From Variovorax paradoxus (GTDB lineage Bacteria; Pseudomonadota; Gammaproteobacteria; Burkholderiales; Burkholderiaceae_C): a stretch of 64,000 bases of DNA. This document shows positions 52,820 to 61,641 of the stretch, piece after piece. The notes beneath the pieces are model-generated. The model searched no databases. It saw nothing but the letters and a program-made list of their open reading frames with translations, and was not told where the DNA came from. The position numbers and the translations under genes were made by a program. Position 1 is the stretch's first letter; each line of letters opens with the position of its first letter. The DNA lies in assembly GCF_000834655.1 (NCBI RefSeq), contig NZ_JXQQ01000028.1, forward strand, positions 284,737-348,736. Reading direction: 5' to 3'.

Positions 52820-52844
52820 AAAGATGATCAACTTCATCATCTTT
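52820..52844. promoter_or_regulatory. 9-bp inverted repeat just before the LysR start
   Basis: AAAGATGAT at 52820-52828 and ATCATCTTT at 52836-52844 are perfect inverted copies with 7 bases between. The site ends 4 bases before the LysR ATG at 52849. It may be a regulator site, or a hairpin that hides the start of translation. Confidence 0.45.
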
Positions 52845-52848
52845 CGCG

Positions 52849-53724
52849 ATGAACAACCTGATGCTCGATCCCGACCTGCTGAAGACCTTCGTCACCGTTG
52901 CCGGGCAGCGTTCGTTCACCCGCACGGCCGCGCAACTGAACCGCACGCAGTCTGCCGTGAGCATGCAGGTCAAGCGGCTCGAGGCGTTGCTCGGCACCGC
53001 GTTGTTCGCACGGACCACCTCGCAGGTGGCGCTGACGCCCAGCGGCGAAGCGCTGCTGGGCTATGCGCATCGCATCCTTGCGCTCAACGACGAGGCGCTC
53101 GGCCGTATCCGCCAGCACCAGGACGAAGGCCAAGTGCGGCTCGGGATCATGGACGACTACGGCACCAGCGTCGTCCCCGCGCTGCTCGCCAGCTTCGGCC
53201 AGCGCTATCCGCGCATCCATGTGAGCATGGAAACCGGCCTCACCTCGAAGATGACCGAGCGCCTCGGCGAAGATTTCGACCTCGTGATCGCCATGCATCC
53301 CAAGGGCCAGGGCGACGGCGATTTCCTGCGGCACGAGCAGGCGGTGTGGGCGGCTTCGCCCGATCTTGTCGTCGATGGGCCGGGCCCGCTGCCCGTGGCG
53401 CTCTACCCCTCGGGGTGCCTCTTCCGCGAATGGGCGATGGCGACGCTGGACAAGGCGCACCGGCCGTGGCGGCTCGCGTTCATCAGCCACAGCAGCGCGG
53501 CCGTCGAGGCCGTGGTGGCGCAGGGGCTGGCCGTGAGCGTGTTCAAGGCAGGGACCTTTCCGAAGGGGCTTCGCGTGCTTTCGAAGGAAGACGGCATGCC
53601 CCGGCTTCCCAAGGCGGACATCCGCCTGCACCGCGCACCGGCGCTCACCGAAGCCGGCACACTGCTCGCGGCGCACCTGGTCGCCGCGATCCGCGGCGAC
53701 GCCGGCTCACCGGGCGCGCGCTGA
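52849..53724 (+). CDS. LysR-family transcriptional regulator
   Basis: This 291-residue regulator has a standard LysR helix-turn-helix (LDPDLLKTFVTVAGQRSFTR, SAVSMQVKRLEALLG) and an effector domain that begins VRLGIMDDYG. It is divergent from the DMT transporter gene across about 90 bases, so control of that gene is the simplest reading. The ATG lies behind an inverted repeat, and no good Shine-Dalgarno sequence is visible. Confidence 0.9.
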   Translation: MNNLMLDPDLLKTFVTVAGQRSFTRTAAQLNRTQSAVSMQVKRLEALLGTALFARTTSQVALTPSGEALLGYAHRILALNDEALGRIRQHQDEGQVRLGIMDDYGTSVVPALLASFGQRYPRIHVSMETGLTSKMTERLGEDFDLVIAMHPKGQGDGDFLRHEQAVWAASPDLVVDGPGPLPVALYPSGCLFREWAMATLDKAHRPWRLAFISHSSAAVEAVVAQGLAVSVFKAGTFPKGLRVLSKEDGMPRLPKADIRLHRAPALTEAGTLLAAHLVAAIRGDAGSPGAR

Positions 53725-53736
53725 CGCGTCGGGTCC

Positions 53737-54741
53737 TCAGTCCGCCTGCACGCCCGCAGCGCGGATCACCTTGCCCCACTTCTCCACCTCCGCCGCCAGG
53801 TGCGTGCGCAGGCTCTCGGGGGTCTGCTTGTCCAGCGGCACGATCTCCGAACTGAGTTCGGCCAGGCGGTGCTTGACCATGTCGTCCTGCAGCGCGGCGC
53901 GCAGCGCCACGTTCAACTTCTCGACCACGGCCGGCGGCGTGCCCTTGGGCGCGTACACGCCGTGCCACACCCGCACGTCGAAGCCCTTGAGGCCCTGCTC
54001 GTCGAGCGTCGGGATGCTGGGCATGCTCGAGAGCCGCTTGGGCGTGGTGACGCCGAACACCTTCACGCGGTTGCCGTCCTTGATGACCGGCGCGGTCTGC
54101 GTGGTCTGGTCGCACAGGAGGTCGACCTGCCCGCCCATCAGGTCGTTGAGCGCCGGGCCCGCGCCCTTGTAGGGCACCGTCGTCAGCTGCACGCCGATCT
54201 GGTTCATGAACAGCAGCCCGCACAGCTGCGACACCGCGCCCACGCCCGCATTCGCCAGCGTGACCTTGTCCTTGTTGGCCTTCACGTAGGCCAGCAGTTC
54301 GGGGTACGTGCTGGCGGGAAAGTCCTTGCGCGAGAGCAGCGTCATCGGCACGTCGAGCACCTGGCCGATGTACTCGAAGTCCTTGAGCGGGTCGTAGTTG
54401 AGCTTCTTGTAGAGCGCGGGCGCCGTGGCCATGCCCATGTGGTGGATGAGGATGGTGTAGCCGTTGGGCGCAGCCTTGGCCACGCGCGCCGGCGCGATGG
54501 TGCCGCCCGCGCCCACGGTGTTCTCCACGATCACCGTCTGGCCGAGCGACTTGCCCATGGGAATGGCGAGCATGCGCGCCACCACGTCGGTGGGGCCGCC
54601 GGCCGAGTACGGCACGACCATCGTGACGGGCTTGTCGGGCCACTGCGCCTGCGCGGCGGCCGGCGATTGCGCGGCCATGAGGCATGCGCCCAGCGAGGCG
54701 GCGATCAGGGTGCGTGCTTTCCAGTTCTGCTTCAGGTTCAC
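53737..54741 (-). CDS. Bug-family tripartite tricarboxylate transporter binding protein
   Basis: This 334-residue protein has a signal sequence (LIAASLGACLMAAQSPAAAQA). The mature chain starts WPDKPVTMVVPYSAGGPTDVVARMLA and has IVENTVGAGGTIAPARVAKAAPNGYT, both hallmarks of Bug receptors. Bug proteins bind carboxylates in the periplasm. No TctA/TctB membrane genes are near. It lies downstream of the CoA-lyase gene and probably belongs to the same acid-use cluster. Confidence 0.9.
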   Translation of the reverse strand: MNLKQNWKARTLIAASLGACLMAAQSPAAAQAQWPDKPVTMVVPYSAGGPTDVVARMLAIPMGKSLGQTVIVENTVGAGGTIAPARVAKAAPNGYTILIHHMGMATAPALYKKLNYDPLKDFEYIGQVLDVPMTLLSRKDFPASTYPELLAYVKANKDKVTLANAGVGAVSQLCGLLFMNQIGVQLTTVPYKGAGPALNDLMGGQVDLLCDQTTQTAPVIKDGNRVKVFGVTTPKRLSSMPSIPTLDEQGLKGFDVRVWHGVYAPKGTPPAVVEKLNVALRAALQDDMVKHRLAELSSEIVPLDKQTPESLRTHLAAEVEKWGKVIRAAGVQAD

Positions 54742-54786
54742 TTCTTTGTCTCCTAGGGTTGTTGGATCTGTCTTCTTCGTTCGGAA

Positions 54787-55644
54787 TCAGGAAGGCGGCT
54801 GCGCATCGAGCGCGAGCAGGCGCTCGGCCAGCCGCAGCACCGGCGCATCGACCATGCGACCGTCGAGGCTGACCACGCCGCCGCCCGCGGACCGGACCGC
54901 ATCGACCACGCGACGTGCCCAGGCGAGCTCTTCGGCGCTCGGGCCGAGTGCGGCATGTACAGGGGCGACCTGGTCGGGATGGATGCACAACTTGGCGCCG
55001 AAGCCGCCGCGGCGCGCACGGGCGGTGTCGGCGGCCAGGCGCTGCACGTCGCGCCAATCGGCCGTCACGCCGTCGATGGGTGCGGGCAGCCCGGCGCGGC
55101 GCGTGGCCAGCAGCAGCGCCAGCCGCACCGGCACCAGCTCCGCTTCGTCGGCATCGCAGGCCAGGCCCACATCGGCCTGGAAATCGAGATTGCCGAAGGC
55201 GAGCCGGAGCACCTGCGGCGCCGCGGCGAGTTCGTCGACCGCGGCAAGGCCCGCTGCCGATTCGATGAGCGGCACCAGCAGCCCCTTCGGACCGACGGCC
55301 TCGGCCAGCTGCCGCACGTTGCCGGCGTGCTCGGCCTTGGGCAGCACCACGCCGGCGATCAGGCCTTGGGCGACCAGCGCGGCCACGGCCGCCCGGTCGT
55401 CGTCGTGCCACGGCGTGCCGCCGGCATTGATGCGCACCAGCAAGCGGCGGCGCTCGGCTTCGGGCAGCGCGACGAACGAGGCGCCAAGGCCTTCGCGCGC
55501 CGAGGCCTTGCGCTCGGGCGCCACCGCATCCTCCAGGTCGACGATCACGCCGCCCGCACCGGTGGCCAGCGCCCGCGCATGGCGCTCGGGCCGGTCGGCC
55601 GGCACGAAGAGAAAGGTGCGCGCGAGCGCGAGCGGCGAAGTCAA
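54787..55644 (-). CDS. HpcH/HpaI-type CoA-ester lyase (CitE-like, citramalyl-CoA lyase candidate)
   Basis: This 285-residue enzyme has the CitE core: TFLFVPADRPERHARAL, VIVDLEDAVAPERKA, GVVLPKAEHAGNV and LIESAAGLAAV. The start is TTG at 55644, overlapping the stop of the CoA-transferase gene; no ATG fits before the conserved start. CitE-like lyases split citramalyl-CoA or malyl-CoA to acetyl-CoA plus pyruvate or glyoxylate. The neighbours (CaiB CoA-transferase, MaoC-like hydratase) favour citramalyl-CoA from itaconate or mesaconate. Confidence 0.85.
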   Translation of the reverse strand: MTSPLALARTFLFVPADRPERHARALATGAGGVIVDLEDAVAPERKASAREGLGASFVALPEAERRRLLVRINAGGTPWHDDDRAAVAALVAQGLIAGVVLPKAEHAGNVRQLAEAVGPKGLLVPLIESAAGLAAVDELAAAPQVLRLAFGNLDFQADVGLACDADEAELVPVRLALLLATRRAGLPAPIDGVTADWRDVQRLAADTARARRGGFGAKLCIHPDQVAPVHAALGPSAEELAWARRVVDAVRSAGGGVVSLDGRMVDAPVLRLAERLLALDAQPPS

Positions 55645-56822
55645 ACCGCCCTCGCCTCGCGCAGCGCCGCGATGTCGGCCTCGCTGCGCCCGAGCCCGCG
55701 CAGGATGGCCTCGGTGTGCTCTCCCAGCGCGGGAATCGCGTCCATGCGGTAGTCGAAAGCGCTTTGACGGCCGGCCGGCAGCAGCGCCGGAATGTCGCCC
55801 GCCGGCGAGCCCACCTGCCGCCACCGATCGCGCGCCTGCAGCTGCGGATGCGCCCAGAGCCCGGCCATGTCGTTCATGCGAGCGTTGGCGATCTGTGCGG
55901 CATCGAGGCGTTCCAGCACCTGTGCCGTGCCCAGCGCGGCGAAGGTCTCCACGATGATCGCGCGCAGCGCCTCGCGGTTCTGGTTGCGGCGTGCATTGCT
56001 GTCGAAGCGCGCATCGGTCGCGAGCCCCGCCTGCAGCAGCACCTTCTCGCAGAAGGCGCGCCACTCGCGCTCGTTCTGCAGGCCCAGCATCACCGTGCCG
56101 CCGTCGCCCGCGGGAAACGGACCGTAGGGGTAGATGGTCGCGTGCGATGCGGCGCTGCGCGGCGGCGGCGGCGCACCCTCGTAGGCGTAGTACATCGGAT
56201 AGCCCATCCACTCGGCGAGCGACTCGAGCATCGACACGTCGATGTGCGAGCCCTTGCCGGTCTTGCCGCGCTGGAGCAGCGCCGCGAGGATGCCGGTGTA
56301 CGCGTACATGCCCGCCGCGATGTCGGCGATGGAGTTGCCCGACTTGCACGGGTCGTCGGGCGTGCCGGTGACCGACAGGAAGCCGGCTTCGCTCTGGATC
56401 AGCAGGTCGTATGCCTTCTTGTCGCGGTACGGGCCGTCTTCGCCATAGCCCGAGATGTCGCAGACGATGAGGCGCGGGTGCTTGGCCTGCAGCACCTCCG
56501 CGCCCAGGCCCATGCGCGCGGCCGCGCCCGGTGCGAGGTTCTGCACCAGCACATCGGCGCCGGCCACGAGTTCCTGCAGCACCGCGAGCGCGGCGGGCTG
56601 CTTCAGATCGAGCGTGAGGCTTTCCTTCGAGCGGTTCACCCAGACGAAGTGCGAGGCCTCGCCGCCCACGCGAGCGTCGTAGGCGCGCGCGAAGTCGCCC
56701 ACTTCGGGGCGCTCCACCTTGATGACGCGCGCGCCGAGGTCGGCCAGCTGGCGGGTGCAGAACGGCGCGGCGATCGCGTGTTCGAGCGAGATGACGGTGA
56801 TGCCGTCCAGGGGTCTTGTCAT
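55641..56822 (-). CDS. CaiB/BaiF-family CoA-transferase
   Basis: This 393-residue class III CoA-transferase starts LDGITVISLEHAIAAPFCTRQLADLGARVIKVE (shown in part), the family N-terminus, and has WVNRSKESLTLDLK and LVQNLAPGAAARMG. The middle GYGEDGPYRDKKAYDLLIQSEAG is conserved too. It would activate an organic acid by transfer of CoA from succinyl-CoA. The cluster suggests itaconate or mesaconate. It overlaps the lyase gene by 4 bases and follows the hydratase by 16. Confidence 0.9.
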   Translation of the reverse strand: MTRPLDGITVISLEHAIAAPFCTRQLADLGARVIKVERPEVGDFARAYDARVGGEASHFVWVNRSKESLTLDLKQPAALAVLQELVAGADVLVQNLAPGAAARMGLGAEVLQAKHPRLIVCDISGYGEDGPYRDKKAYDLLIQSEAGFLSVTGTPDDPCKSGNSIADIAAGMYAYTGILAALLQRGKTGKGSHIDVSMLESLAEWMGYPMYYAYEGAPPPPRSAASHATIYPYGPFPAGDGGTVMLGLQNEREWRAFCEKVLLQAGLATDARFDSNARRNQNREALRAIIVETFAALGTAQVLERLDAAQIANARMNDMAGLWAHPQLQARDRWRQVGSPAGDIPALLPAGRQSAFDYRMDAIPALGEHTEAILRGLGRSEADIAALREARAV

Positions 56823-56838
56823 GTCTGTGTGTCTTTCC

Positions 56839-57762
56839 TCAGGCGAGCACGGCTGTTGCCTGCATCGTGAGCCAGCCGTCGGCGTCTTCGCCCCAGAGGC
56901 TGAAGGTCTTGTCATCGCTGCTGCCTTCCGCCGGCTTGCCGAGCACGCGGAACGGCGCGATGTCGAAGGTCGGCCGCACCGCGCGGAACTCGAAGCGCGC
57001 AAGCTGCGCGCCCGGCACGTTGCGCCGCAGCAGGTCGACCAGCAGCGTGGCGATCAGCGGGCCGTGAACGATCAGGCCCGGATAGCCCTCGACCTCGGTC
57101 ACATAGCGCCGGTCGTAGTGGATGCGATGGCCGTTGAAGGTGAGCGCCGAATAGCGGAACAGCAGCACGTCGTCGGGCACGATCTCGCGGCTGAAGACGG
57201 CGTCCTGCGGGGCGGGCGTGGGCGGCGGCGCCTTCTCGCCGGGTGCGGCGGCGGCGCGGTAGACGATGTCGTGCTCTTCGGTGAGCGCGAGGCCGCGTTC
57301 GTTGCGCACCTCGTGGCGCACCAGCACGAACACCAGCTCGCCGGTGCGGCCCGTTTTGTGGGTGACCGAGGCGATGGTCGAGGTGCGCTCGACCTTGTCG
57401 CCCACCTGCAGCGGGTTGCCGGTCTCCCAGTTCAAACGCCCGCCCGCCCACATGCGGCGCGGCAGCGGCACGGGCGGCAGGAAACCGCCACGCCTGGCGT
57501 GGCCGTCTTCGCCGATCTCCGATTGGCGGTGGTGCGGCAGGAAGTAGAGCCAGTGCCAGAGCGCAGGAAGGCGCGTGCCGGGTGCGGGCGGCGCATCGTC
57601 GCGGTCGAGCGTGGCGGAGAGCGCGCGCACGGGGGCGGCGGTGATGTCGTCGGCCAGCGTCTCGCTGCGGCCTTGCCAGGCCTGGAGCTTTGCGAGCGCT
57701 TCGGCGTCGATCGGAGGAGAGAAATTGCTGTCTTGCATCGGGTCTCGGTGGAGTTCGTTCAT
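56839..57762 (-). CDS. MaoC-like hydratase (mesaconyl/itaconyl-CoA hydratase type)
   Basis: This 307-residue protein is an N-terminal FAS1-dehydratase/HTD2-like MaoC enzyme. The hydratase motif is in the second half: RYSALTFNGHRIHYDRRY with the catalytic Asp-like and His residues, then GYPGLIVHGPLIATLLVDL. The first half reads WHWLYFLPHHRQSEIGEDGH, as in mesaconyl-C4-CoA hydratases. It probably adds water to itaconyl-CoA or mesaconyl-CoA to give citramalyl-CoA for the CitE-like lyase. A second ATG at 57738 is an alternative start. Confidence 0.85.
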   Translation of the reverse strand: MNELHRDPMQDSNFSPPIDAEALAKLQAWQGRSETLADDITAAPVRALSATLDRDDAPPAPGTRLPALWHWLYFLPHHRQSEIGEDGHARRGGFLPPVPLPRRMWAGGRLNWETGNPLQVGDKVERTSTIASVTHKTGRTGELVFVLVRHEVRNERGLALTEEHDIVYRAAAAPGEKAPPPTPAPQDAVFSREIVPDDVLLFRYSALTFNGHRIHYDRRYVTEVEGYPGLIVHGPLIATLLVDLLRRNVPGAQLARFEFRAVRPTFDIAPFRVLGKPAEGSSDDKTFSLWGEDADGWLTMQATAVLA

Positions 57763-57787
57763 GCGGGATTCCGATCGGTCATGAACC

Positions 57788-57839
57788 GTTCGGGCTGGGC
57801 TTGTCGAAGCCTGGTGCAGCGCTTCGACAGGCTCGGCGT
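57788..57839. repeat. REP-like inverted repeat
   Basis: CTTGTCGAAGC at 57800-57810 and GCTTCGACAGG at 57821-57831 form an 11-bp stem with one G-T pair, around a loop of about 10 bases. The outer bases (GGGCTGGGC, GCTCGGCGT) nearly extend it. This type of gcttcgacaggctc repeat is common in the intergenic DNA of Acidovorax and Variovorax relatives. It stands between the hydratase and the Bug gene. Confidence 0.6.
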
Positions 57840-57868
57840 GGACGGCTTGGGTCGAACCACGTTTGGCA

Positions 57869-58846
57869 TCAATCGACGGCAGCGCCGGAGGCCTTGACGA
57901 TCCGTGCCCACTTGGCAAGGTCGTCCCGCAGCAGTTTCGAAAATTGCTCGGGCGTGGTGGGCGCCGCGATCTCGACGCCTTGCTGGTCGAGCTTGTCGCG
58001 CAGGTCCTTCGCGGCGAGCGCCTTGCGCGTCGCGTCCTGCAGGGTGGCGAGCACGTCGGCCGGCACGCCGGCTGGTGCGAAGAGACCGATCCACAGCGTG
58101 CCGTTGTAGCCCGGCACCGCTTCGGCGATGGTGGGCACGTCGGGCAGCACCGGCGAGCGCTTGTCGCCGCTCACGGCCAATGCGCGCAGCTTGCCGGCCT
58201 TGATGTGCGAGAGCGCCGAAGGCAGGCTCGCGAACACGATGGGCAGTTGCCCGCCCAGCACGTCGTTGAGCGCGGGCGCCACGCCCTTGTAGGGCACGTG
58301 CTGCAGCGAGATGCCGGCCATGCTGTTGAGCATTTCGCCCAACAGGTGGTTGAGCGTGCCGTTGCCGGCCGAGGCGTACTGGTAGTTCGCGCCCTTCTCC
58401 CGTTCGAGCTTCAGGAACTCGGCGAGGTTCTTCGCGGGGAACGTGGGGTTGACCAGCAGCACGTTGGGCACCGCGCCGATGAGTCCGACGGGCTTGAAGT
58501 CCTTCACCGGATCGAAGCCCGGATTCTTGTAGAGCGCCGGGTTGATCGCCTGGCTGCTGCTGATGGTCATGAGCAGCGTGTAGCCATCCTTCGGGCCCTT
58601 GGCGACAAGCTGCGTGCCGATGTTGCCGCCCGCGCCGGGCCGGTTGTCGACCACCACGCTGGCGTTGTTCAACACCTCGCCGAGCTTCTGGCCGACGAGC
58701 CGGCCGACGATGTCGTTGGTGCCGCCCGCGGCCTGCGGCACGACGAGCGTGATGGGACGCGAGGGATAAGGTTCGGCAGTTGCGGGGCCCGCGCCGATGA
58801 GCGTGGCTGCGGCGAACGAGAGAAGCGCGAGGGCGCGGAATGTCAT
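57869..58846 (-). CDS. Bug-family tripartite tricarboxylate transporter binding protein
   Basis: This 325-residue receptor has a signal sequence (ALALLSFAAATLIGAGPATA) and the Bug start YPSRPITLVVPQAAGGTNDIVGRLVG, followed by VVDNRPGAGGNIGTQLVAKGPKDGYT. It binds a carboxylate in the periplasm. It is the first gene of the acid-use cluster and is divergent from the LysR regulator at 58953. A second Bug gene lies at the far end of the cluster. Confidence 0.92.
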   Translation of the reverse strand: MTFRALALLSFAAATLIGAGPATAEPYPSRPITLVVPQAAGGTNDIVGRLVGQKLGEVLNNASVVVDNRPGAGGNIGTQLVAKGPKDGYTLLMTISSSQAINPALYKNPGFDPVKDFKPVGLIGAVPNVLLVNPTFPAKNLAEFLKLEREKGANYQYASAGNGTLNHLLGEMLNSMAGISLQHVPYKGVAPALNDVLGGQLPIVFASLPSALSHIKAGKLRALAVSGDKRSPVLPDVPTIAEAVPGYNGTLWIGLFAPAGVPADVLATLQDATRKALAAKDLRDKLDQQGVEIAAPTTPEQFSKLLRDDLAKWARIVKASGAAVD

Positions 58847-58952
58847 GTCTTTGTCTCCATGGCCGGATGGTCGTGCGCCATGGCATCGCGCGCAATCTGC
58901 GATTTCGGAACCCAGGCTTCTGTATTTCCGAAGGCTCGGGCTACGATGCGCC

Positions 58953-59888
58953 ATGCTTTTCGACCTGACCGACCTGCGCCTTTTCGTCGCCACCGCCGAA
59001 CTCGGCAACCTCACGCGGGCGGCGGAGCGGCAACACCTGTCGCTCGCCGCGGCCAGCGCGCGCATCAAGGCGCTGGAGACGCAAGCGGGCCTGCAATTGC
59101 TGCAGCGCGAGGCGCGGGGCGTGCGCCTGCTGCCGCCGGGAGAAGCCTTTCTTCACCACGCGCGCCTCGTGCTGCACCAGACCGAGCAGCTGCGCGACGA
59201 CCTGCTCGAATACGGCGGGGGCCTGCGCGGCCATCTGCGCGTGTTCGCCAACACCACCGCGGTGACCGATTTCCTGCCCGAAATCCTTCCGGGTTTTCTC
59301 GCGCGGAACCCGCGCATCAACGTCGACCTTCAGGAAAAGCCGAATGCTCAGATCCCGCGAGGCGTGCTCGACGGCCGCGCCGACATCGGCATCGTGGCGG
59401 GCCGCGTCGACACGCTGGGCCTGGAGGCGATCCACTTCAGCACCGACCGGCTGGTACTGGTCACTTCGCGCAAACACCGGTTCGCCAAGCGCCGCAGGAT
59501 TTCATTCGCCGAGACGCTCGACGAAGACGCCATCGGCATGCAGCAAGGCAGCACGCTGCAGACCTTTCTGGGGCAGATCACCGACAACCTCGGCAAGCGC
59601 CAGAAGCTGCGCATCCAGCTGGGCAGCTTCGATGCGATGTGCCGGATGATCGGCAGCGGCGTGGGCATCGGCGTCGTGCCGGAATCGGCGGCGCGGCGCA
59701 ACCAGGAGAGCATGCAGCTCGCGCTGATCGACCTGAGCGATGCGTGGTGCGTGCGGGAGCGCTATCTGCTGGTGCGAAGCCGGGCGGCGCTGCCGATCTA
59801 TGCACAGGCGCTGGTGGACACGCTGTGCCGGCACTACGCCGCGGACCCGGCAGAAAGAATGGAAAAGGCGAACCCGGCGAAGGCCTGA
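58953..59888 (+). CDS. LysR-family regulator of the C5-acid cluster
   Basis: This 311-residue regulator has a LysR helix-turn-helix (DLTDLRLFVATAELGNLTRA, SLAAASARIKALETQAGLQLL) and effector domain starting LRVFANTTAVTDFLPEIL. It is divergent from the Bug/hydratase/CoA-transferase/lyase run, so it likely activates it in response to the acid or its CoA ester. RipR and ItcR, the LysR regulators of itaconate genes in other bacteria, have the same position. Confidence 0.9.
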   Translation: MLFDLTDLRLFVATAELGNLTRAAERQHLSLAAASARIKALETQAGLQLLQREARGVRLLPPGEAFLHHARLVLHQTEQLRDDLLEYGGGLRGHLRVFANTTAVTDFLPEILPGFLARNPRINVDLQEKPNAQIPRGVLDGRADIGIVAGRVDTLGLEAIHFSTDRLVLVTSRKHRFAKRRRISFAETLDEDAIGMQQGSTLQTFLGQITDNLGKRQKLRIQLGSFDAMCRMIGSGVGIGVVPESAARRNQESMQLALIDLSDAWCVRERYLLVRSRAALPIYAQALVDTLCRHYAADPAERMEKANPAKA

Positions 59889-59983
59889 TGCCTTTTTCTT
59901 GTGGTATCGCGCCAACTTGTGGACGAGATCTCAAGCCCCCAACCTCATCCCCATTTTCTGTGCACAACTTTGGGGACAACTCA

Positions 59984-60036
59984 TGTGGAGCCTTGTAAAA
60001 CGAATTTAACTCGTTGTTTTACAAGGAGATTCCACA
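59984..60036. repeat. Long interrupted inverted repeat in convergent spacer
   Basis: CCTTGTAAAAC at 59991-60001 and GTTTTACAAGG at 60016-60026 are perfect inverted copies of 11 bases around 14 bases. TGTGGA at 59984-59989 and TCCACA at 60031-60036 extend the pairing at each side. The surrounding spacer (59889-60076) is AT-rich and contains several further TGTGGA/TGTGCACAA-like motifs that resemble DnaA-box halves. It lies between the ends of two convergent genes and may serve as a terminator for both, although the T-run is short. Confidence 0.55.
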
Positions 60037-60076
60037 CTTTGCTTAAAAATCAGGCGGTGTACAAGTGACGCCGGGT

Positions 60077-60952
60077 TCAGCCCGCCGCGCCGAGCTTGTC
60101 CTGCGTCCGGGTGTCGAAATCGCCGGCGTCGTGGCGCTCGTGCAGCTGGCTCTCGGGCTGGCCCCAGGCGCGGTTGACCATGCGGCCGCGTTGTGCCGCC
60201 GGGCGCTGCGCGATCTCGTCGTTCCAGCGCAGCACGTTCTTGTATTCGCTCACCTGCAGGAACTCGCCCGATTCGTAGAGCTGCCCCTTGGCGAGCGCAC
60301 CGTACCAGGGCCACACGGCGATGTCGGCGATCGTGTAGTCGTTGCCGGCCAGGTAACGGCTCTCGGCCAGACGGCGGTCGAGCACGTCGAGCTGGCGCTT
60401 CACTTCCATCGCGAAGCGGTCGATCGCGTATTCGATCTTCGTCGGGGCGTAGGCATAAAAGTGTCCGAACCCGCCGCCCAGGTACGGCGCGCTGCCCATC
60501 TGCCAGAACAACCACGACAGGCATTCGGCGCGCGCCGCCGGTTCGGTCGGCAGGAACGCCCCGAACTTCTCGGCCAGGTACTGCAGGATCGCGCCGGACT
60601 CGAACACCCGGATCGGCGTCGTGCCGCTGCGGTCCATCAGCGCGGGAATCTTGGAATTGGGGTTCACCGCCACGAAGCCGCTGCCGAATTGGTCCCCCTC
60701 GCTGATGCGGATCAGCCAGGCGTCGTACTCGGCGCCCGTGTGGCCCAGCGCCAGCAGTTCTTCGAGCATCACGGTCACTTTCACGCCATTGGGCGTCGCC
60801 AGCGAATAGAGTTGCAGCGGATGCTTGCCCACTGGCAGGTCTTTCTCATGGGTGGCGCCTGCGATCGGGCGGTTGATGTTCGCGAAGCGGCCGCCGCTTT
60901 CCTTGTTCCAGGACCAGACGGTGGGCGGCGTGTAGGCGGTCGTGCCATTCAT
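60077..60952 (-). CDS. yghU: Glutathione-dependent disulfide-bond oxidoreductase (YghU)
   Basis: This 291-residue GST-superfamily protein is like E. coli YghU. It begins with TVWSWNKESGGRFANINRPIAGATHEKDLPVGKHP (shown in part), the typical YghU N-terminal extension, followed by LYSLATPNGVKVTVMLEEL and WYGALAKGQL. YghU reduces disulfides with two bound glutathiones. The start overlaps nothing; the GST gene is divergent 28 bases away. Confidence 0.93.
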   Translation of the reverse strand: MNGTTAYTPPTVWSWNKESGGRFANINRPIAGATHEKDLPVGKHPLQLYSLATPNGVKVTVMLEELLALGHTGAEYDAWLIRISEGDQFGSGFVAVNPNSKIPALMDRSGTTPIRVFESGAILQYLAEKFGAFLPTEPAARAECLSWLFWQMGSAPYLGGGFGHFYAYAPTKIEYAIDRFAMEVKRQLDVLDRRLAESRYLAGNDYTIADIAVWPWYGALAKGQLYESGEFLQVSEYKNVLRWNDEIAQRPAAQRGRMVNRAWGQPESQLHERHDAGDFDTRTQDKLGAAG

Positions 60953-60980
60953 GCAATGAATTCCGGGAGTTGGACAGACG

Positions 60981-61613
60981 ATGATCATTCTCTATGACTG
61001 CGCCACCGCGCCGAGTCCGCGCCGAGCGCGCATCCTGCTTGCAGAGAAGGGCATTGCCCACGAGACGGTGCAGGTCGATCTGGTTCGTGGTGAGCAATTG
61101 GGCGAGGCCTACCGCGCGATCAATCCGCAGTGCACGGTGCCGGCGCTGCGCACCGAGGAAGACGGCCTGCTGACCGACAACGCCGCCATCGCGGCATGGC
61201 TGGAGGCGCGCTTTCCCGAGCCGCCACTGTTGGGCCGCACGCCCGCCGAAAAGGCGGAGATCGCCAGCTGGAACTGGCGCGTCGAGTTCGAAGGCTTGAT
61301 GCCGATCGCCGAGGCGATGCGCAACAGCTCGCCCGCCATGGCCGACCGGGCCCTGCCCGGTCCGATGAACTACGCCCAGATTCCGGAGCTCGCGCAGCGC
61401 GGGCTCGCGCGCGTGCAGCATTTCTTCCAGACATTGAACGACCGGCTGGCCGGCCGCGAGTTCATCGCCACCGACCGGTTCAGCCTGACCGACATCACCG
61501 CCGTGGTGGCGGTGGATTTCGCGCGCGTGGTTCGCATCAAGCCCGGGGAACAGCACCCCGAGCTCGTGCGCTGGCGCGCTGCGATGGGCGAGCGGCCGTC
61601 CATGTCGCGCTGA
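60981..61613 (+). CDS. Glutathione S-transferase family protein
   Basis: This 210-residue protein has an N-terminal thioredoxin-like GST domain (IILYDCATAPSPRRARILLAEKGI, INPQCTVPALRTEEDGLLTDNAAI) and an all-helical C-terminal domain (LAGREFIATDRFSLTDITAVV). It probably conjugates or reduces electrophiles with glutathione. It is divergent from yghU with a short spacer, so they may share control. Confidence 0.9.
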   Translation: MIILYDCATAPSPRRARILLAEKGIAHETVQVDLVRGEQLGEAYRAINPQCTVPALRTEEDGLLTDNAAIAAWLEARFPEPPLLGRTPAEKAEIASWNWRVEFEGLMPIAEAMRNSSPAMADRALPGPMNYAQIPELAQRGLARVQHFFQTLNDRLAGREFIATDRFSLTDITAVVAVDFARVVRIKPGEQHPELVRWRAAMGERPSMSR

Positions 61614-61641
61614 GCGACAACGGCGCCCGCCCTCGGAACGA

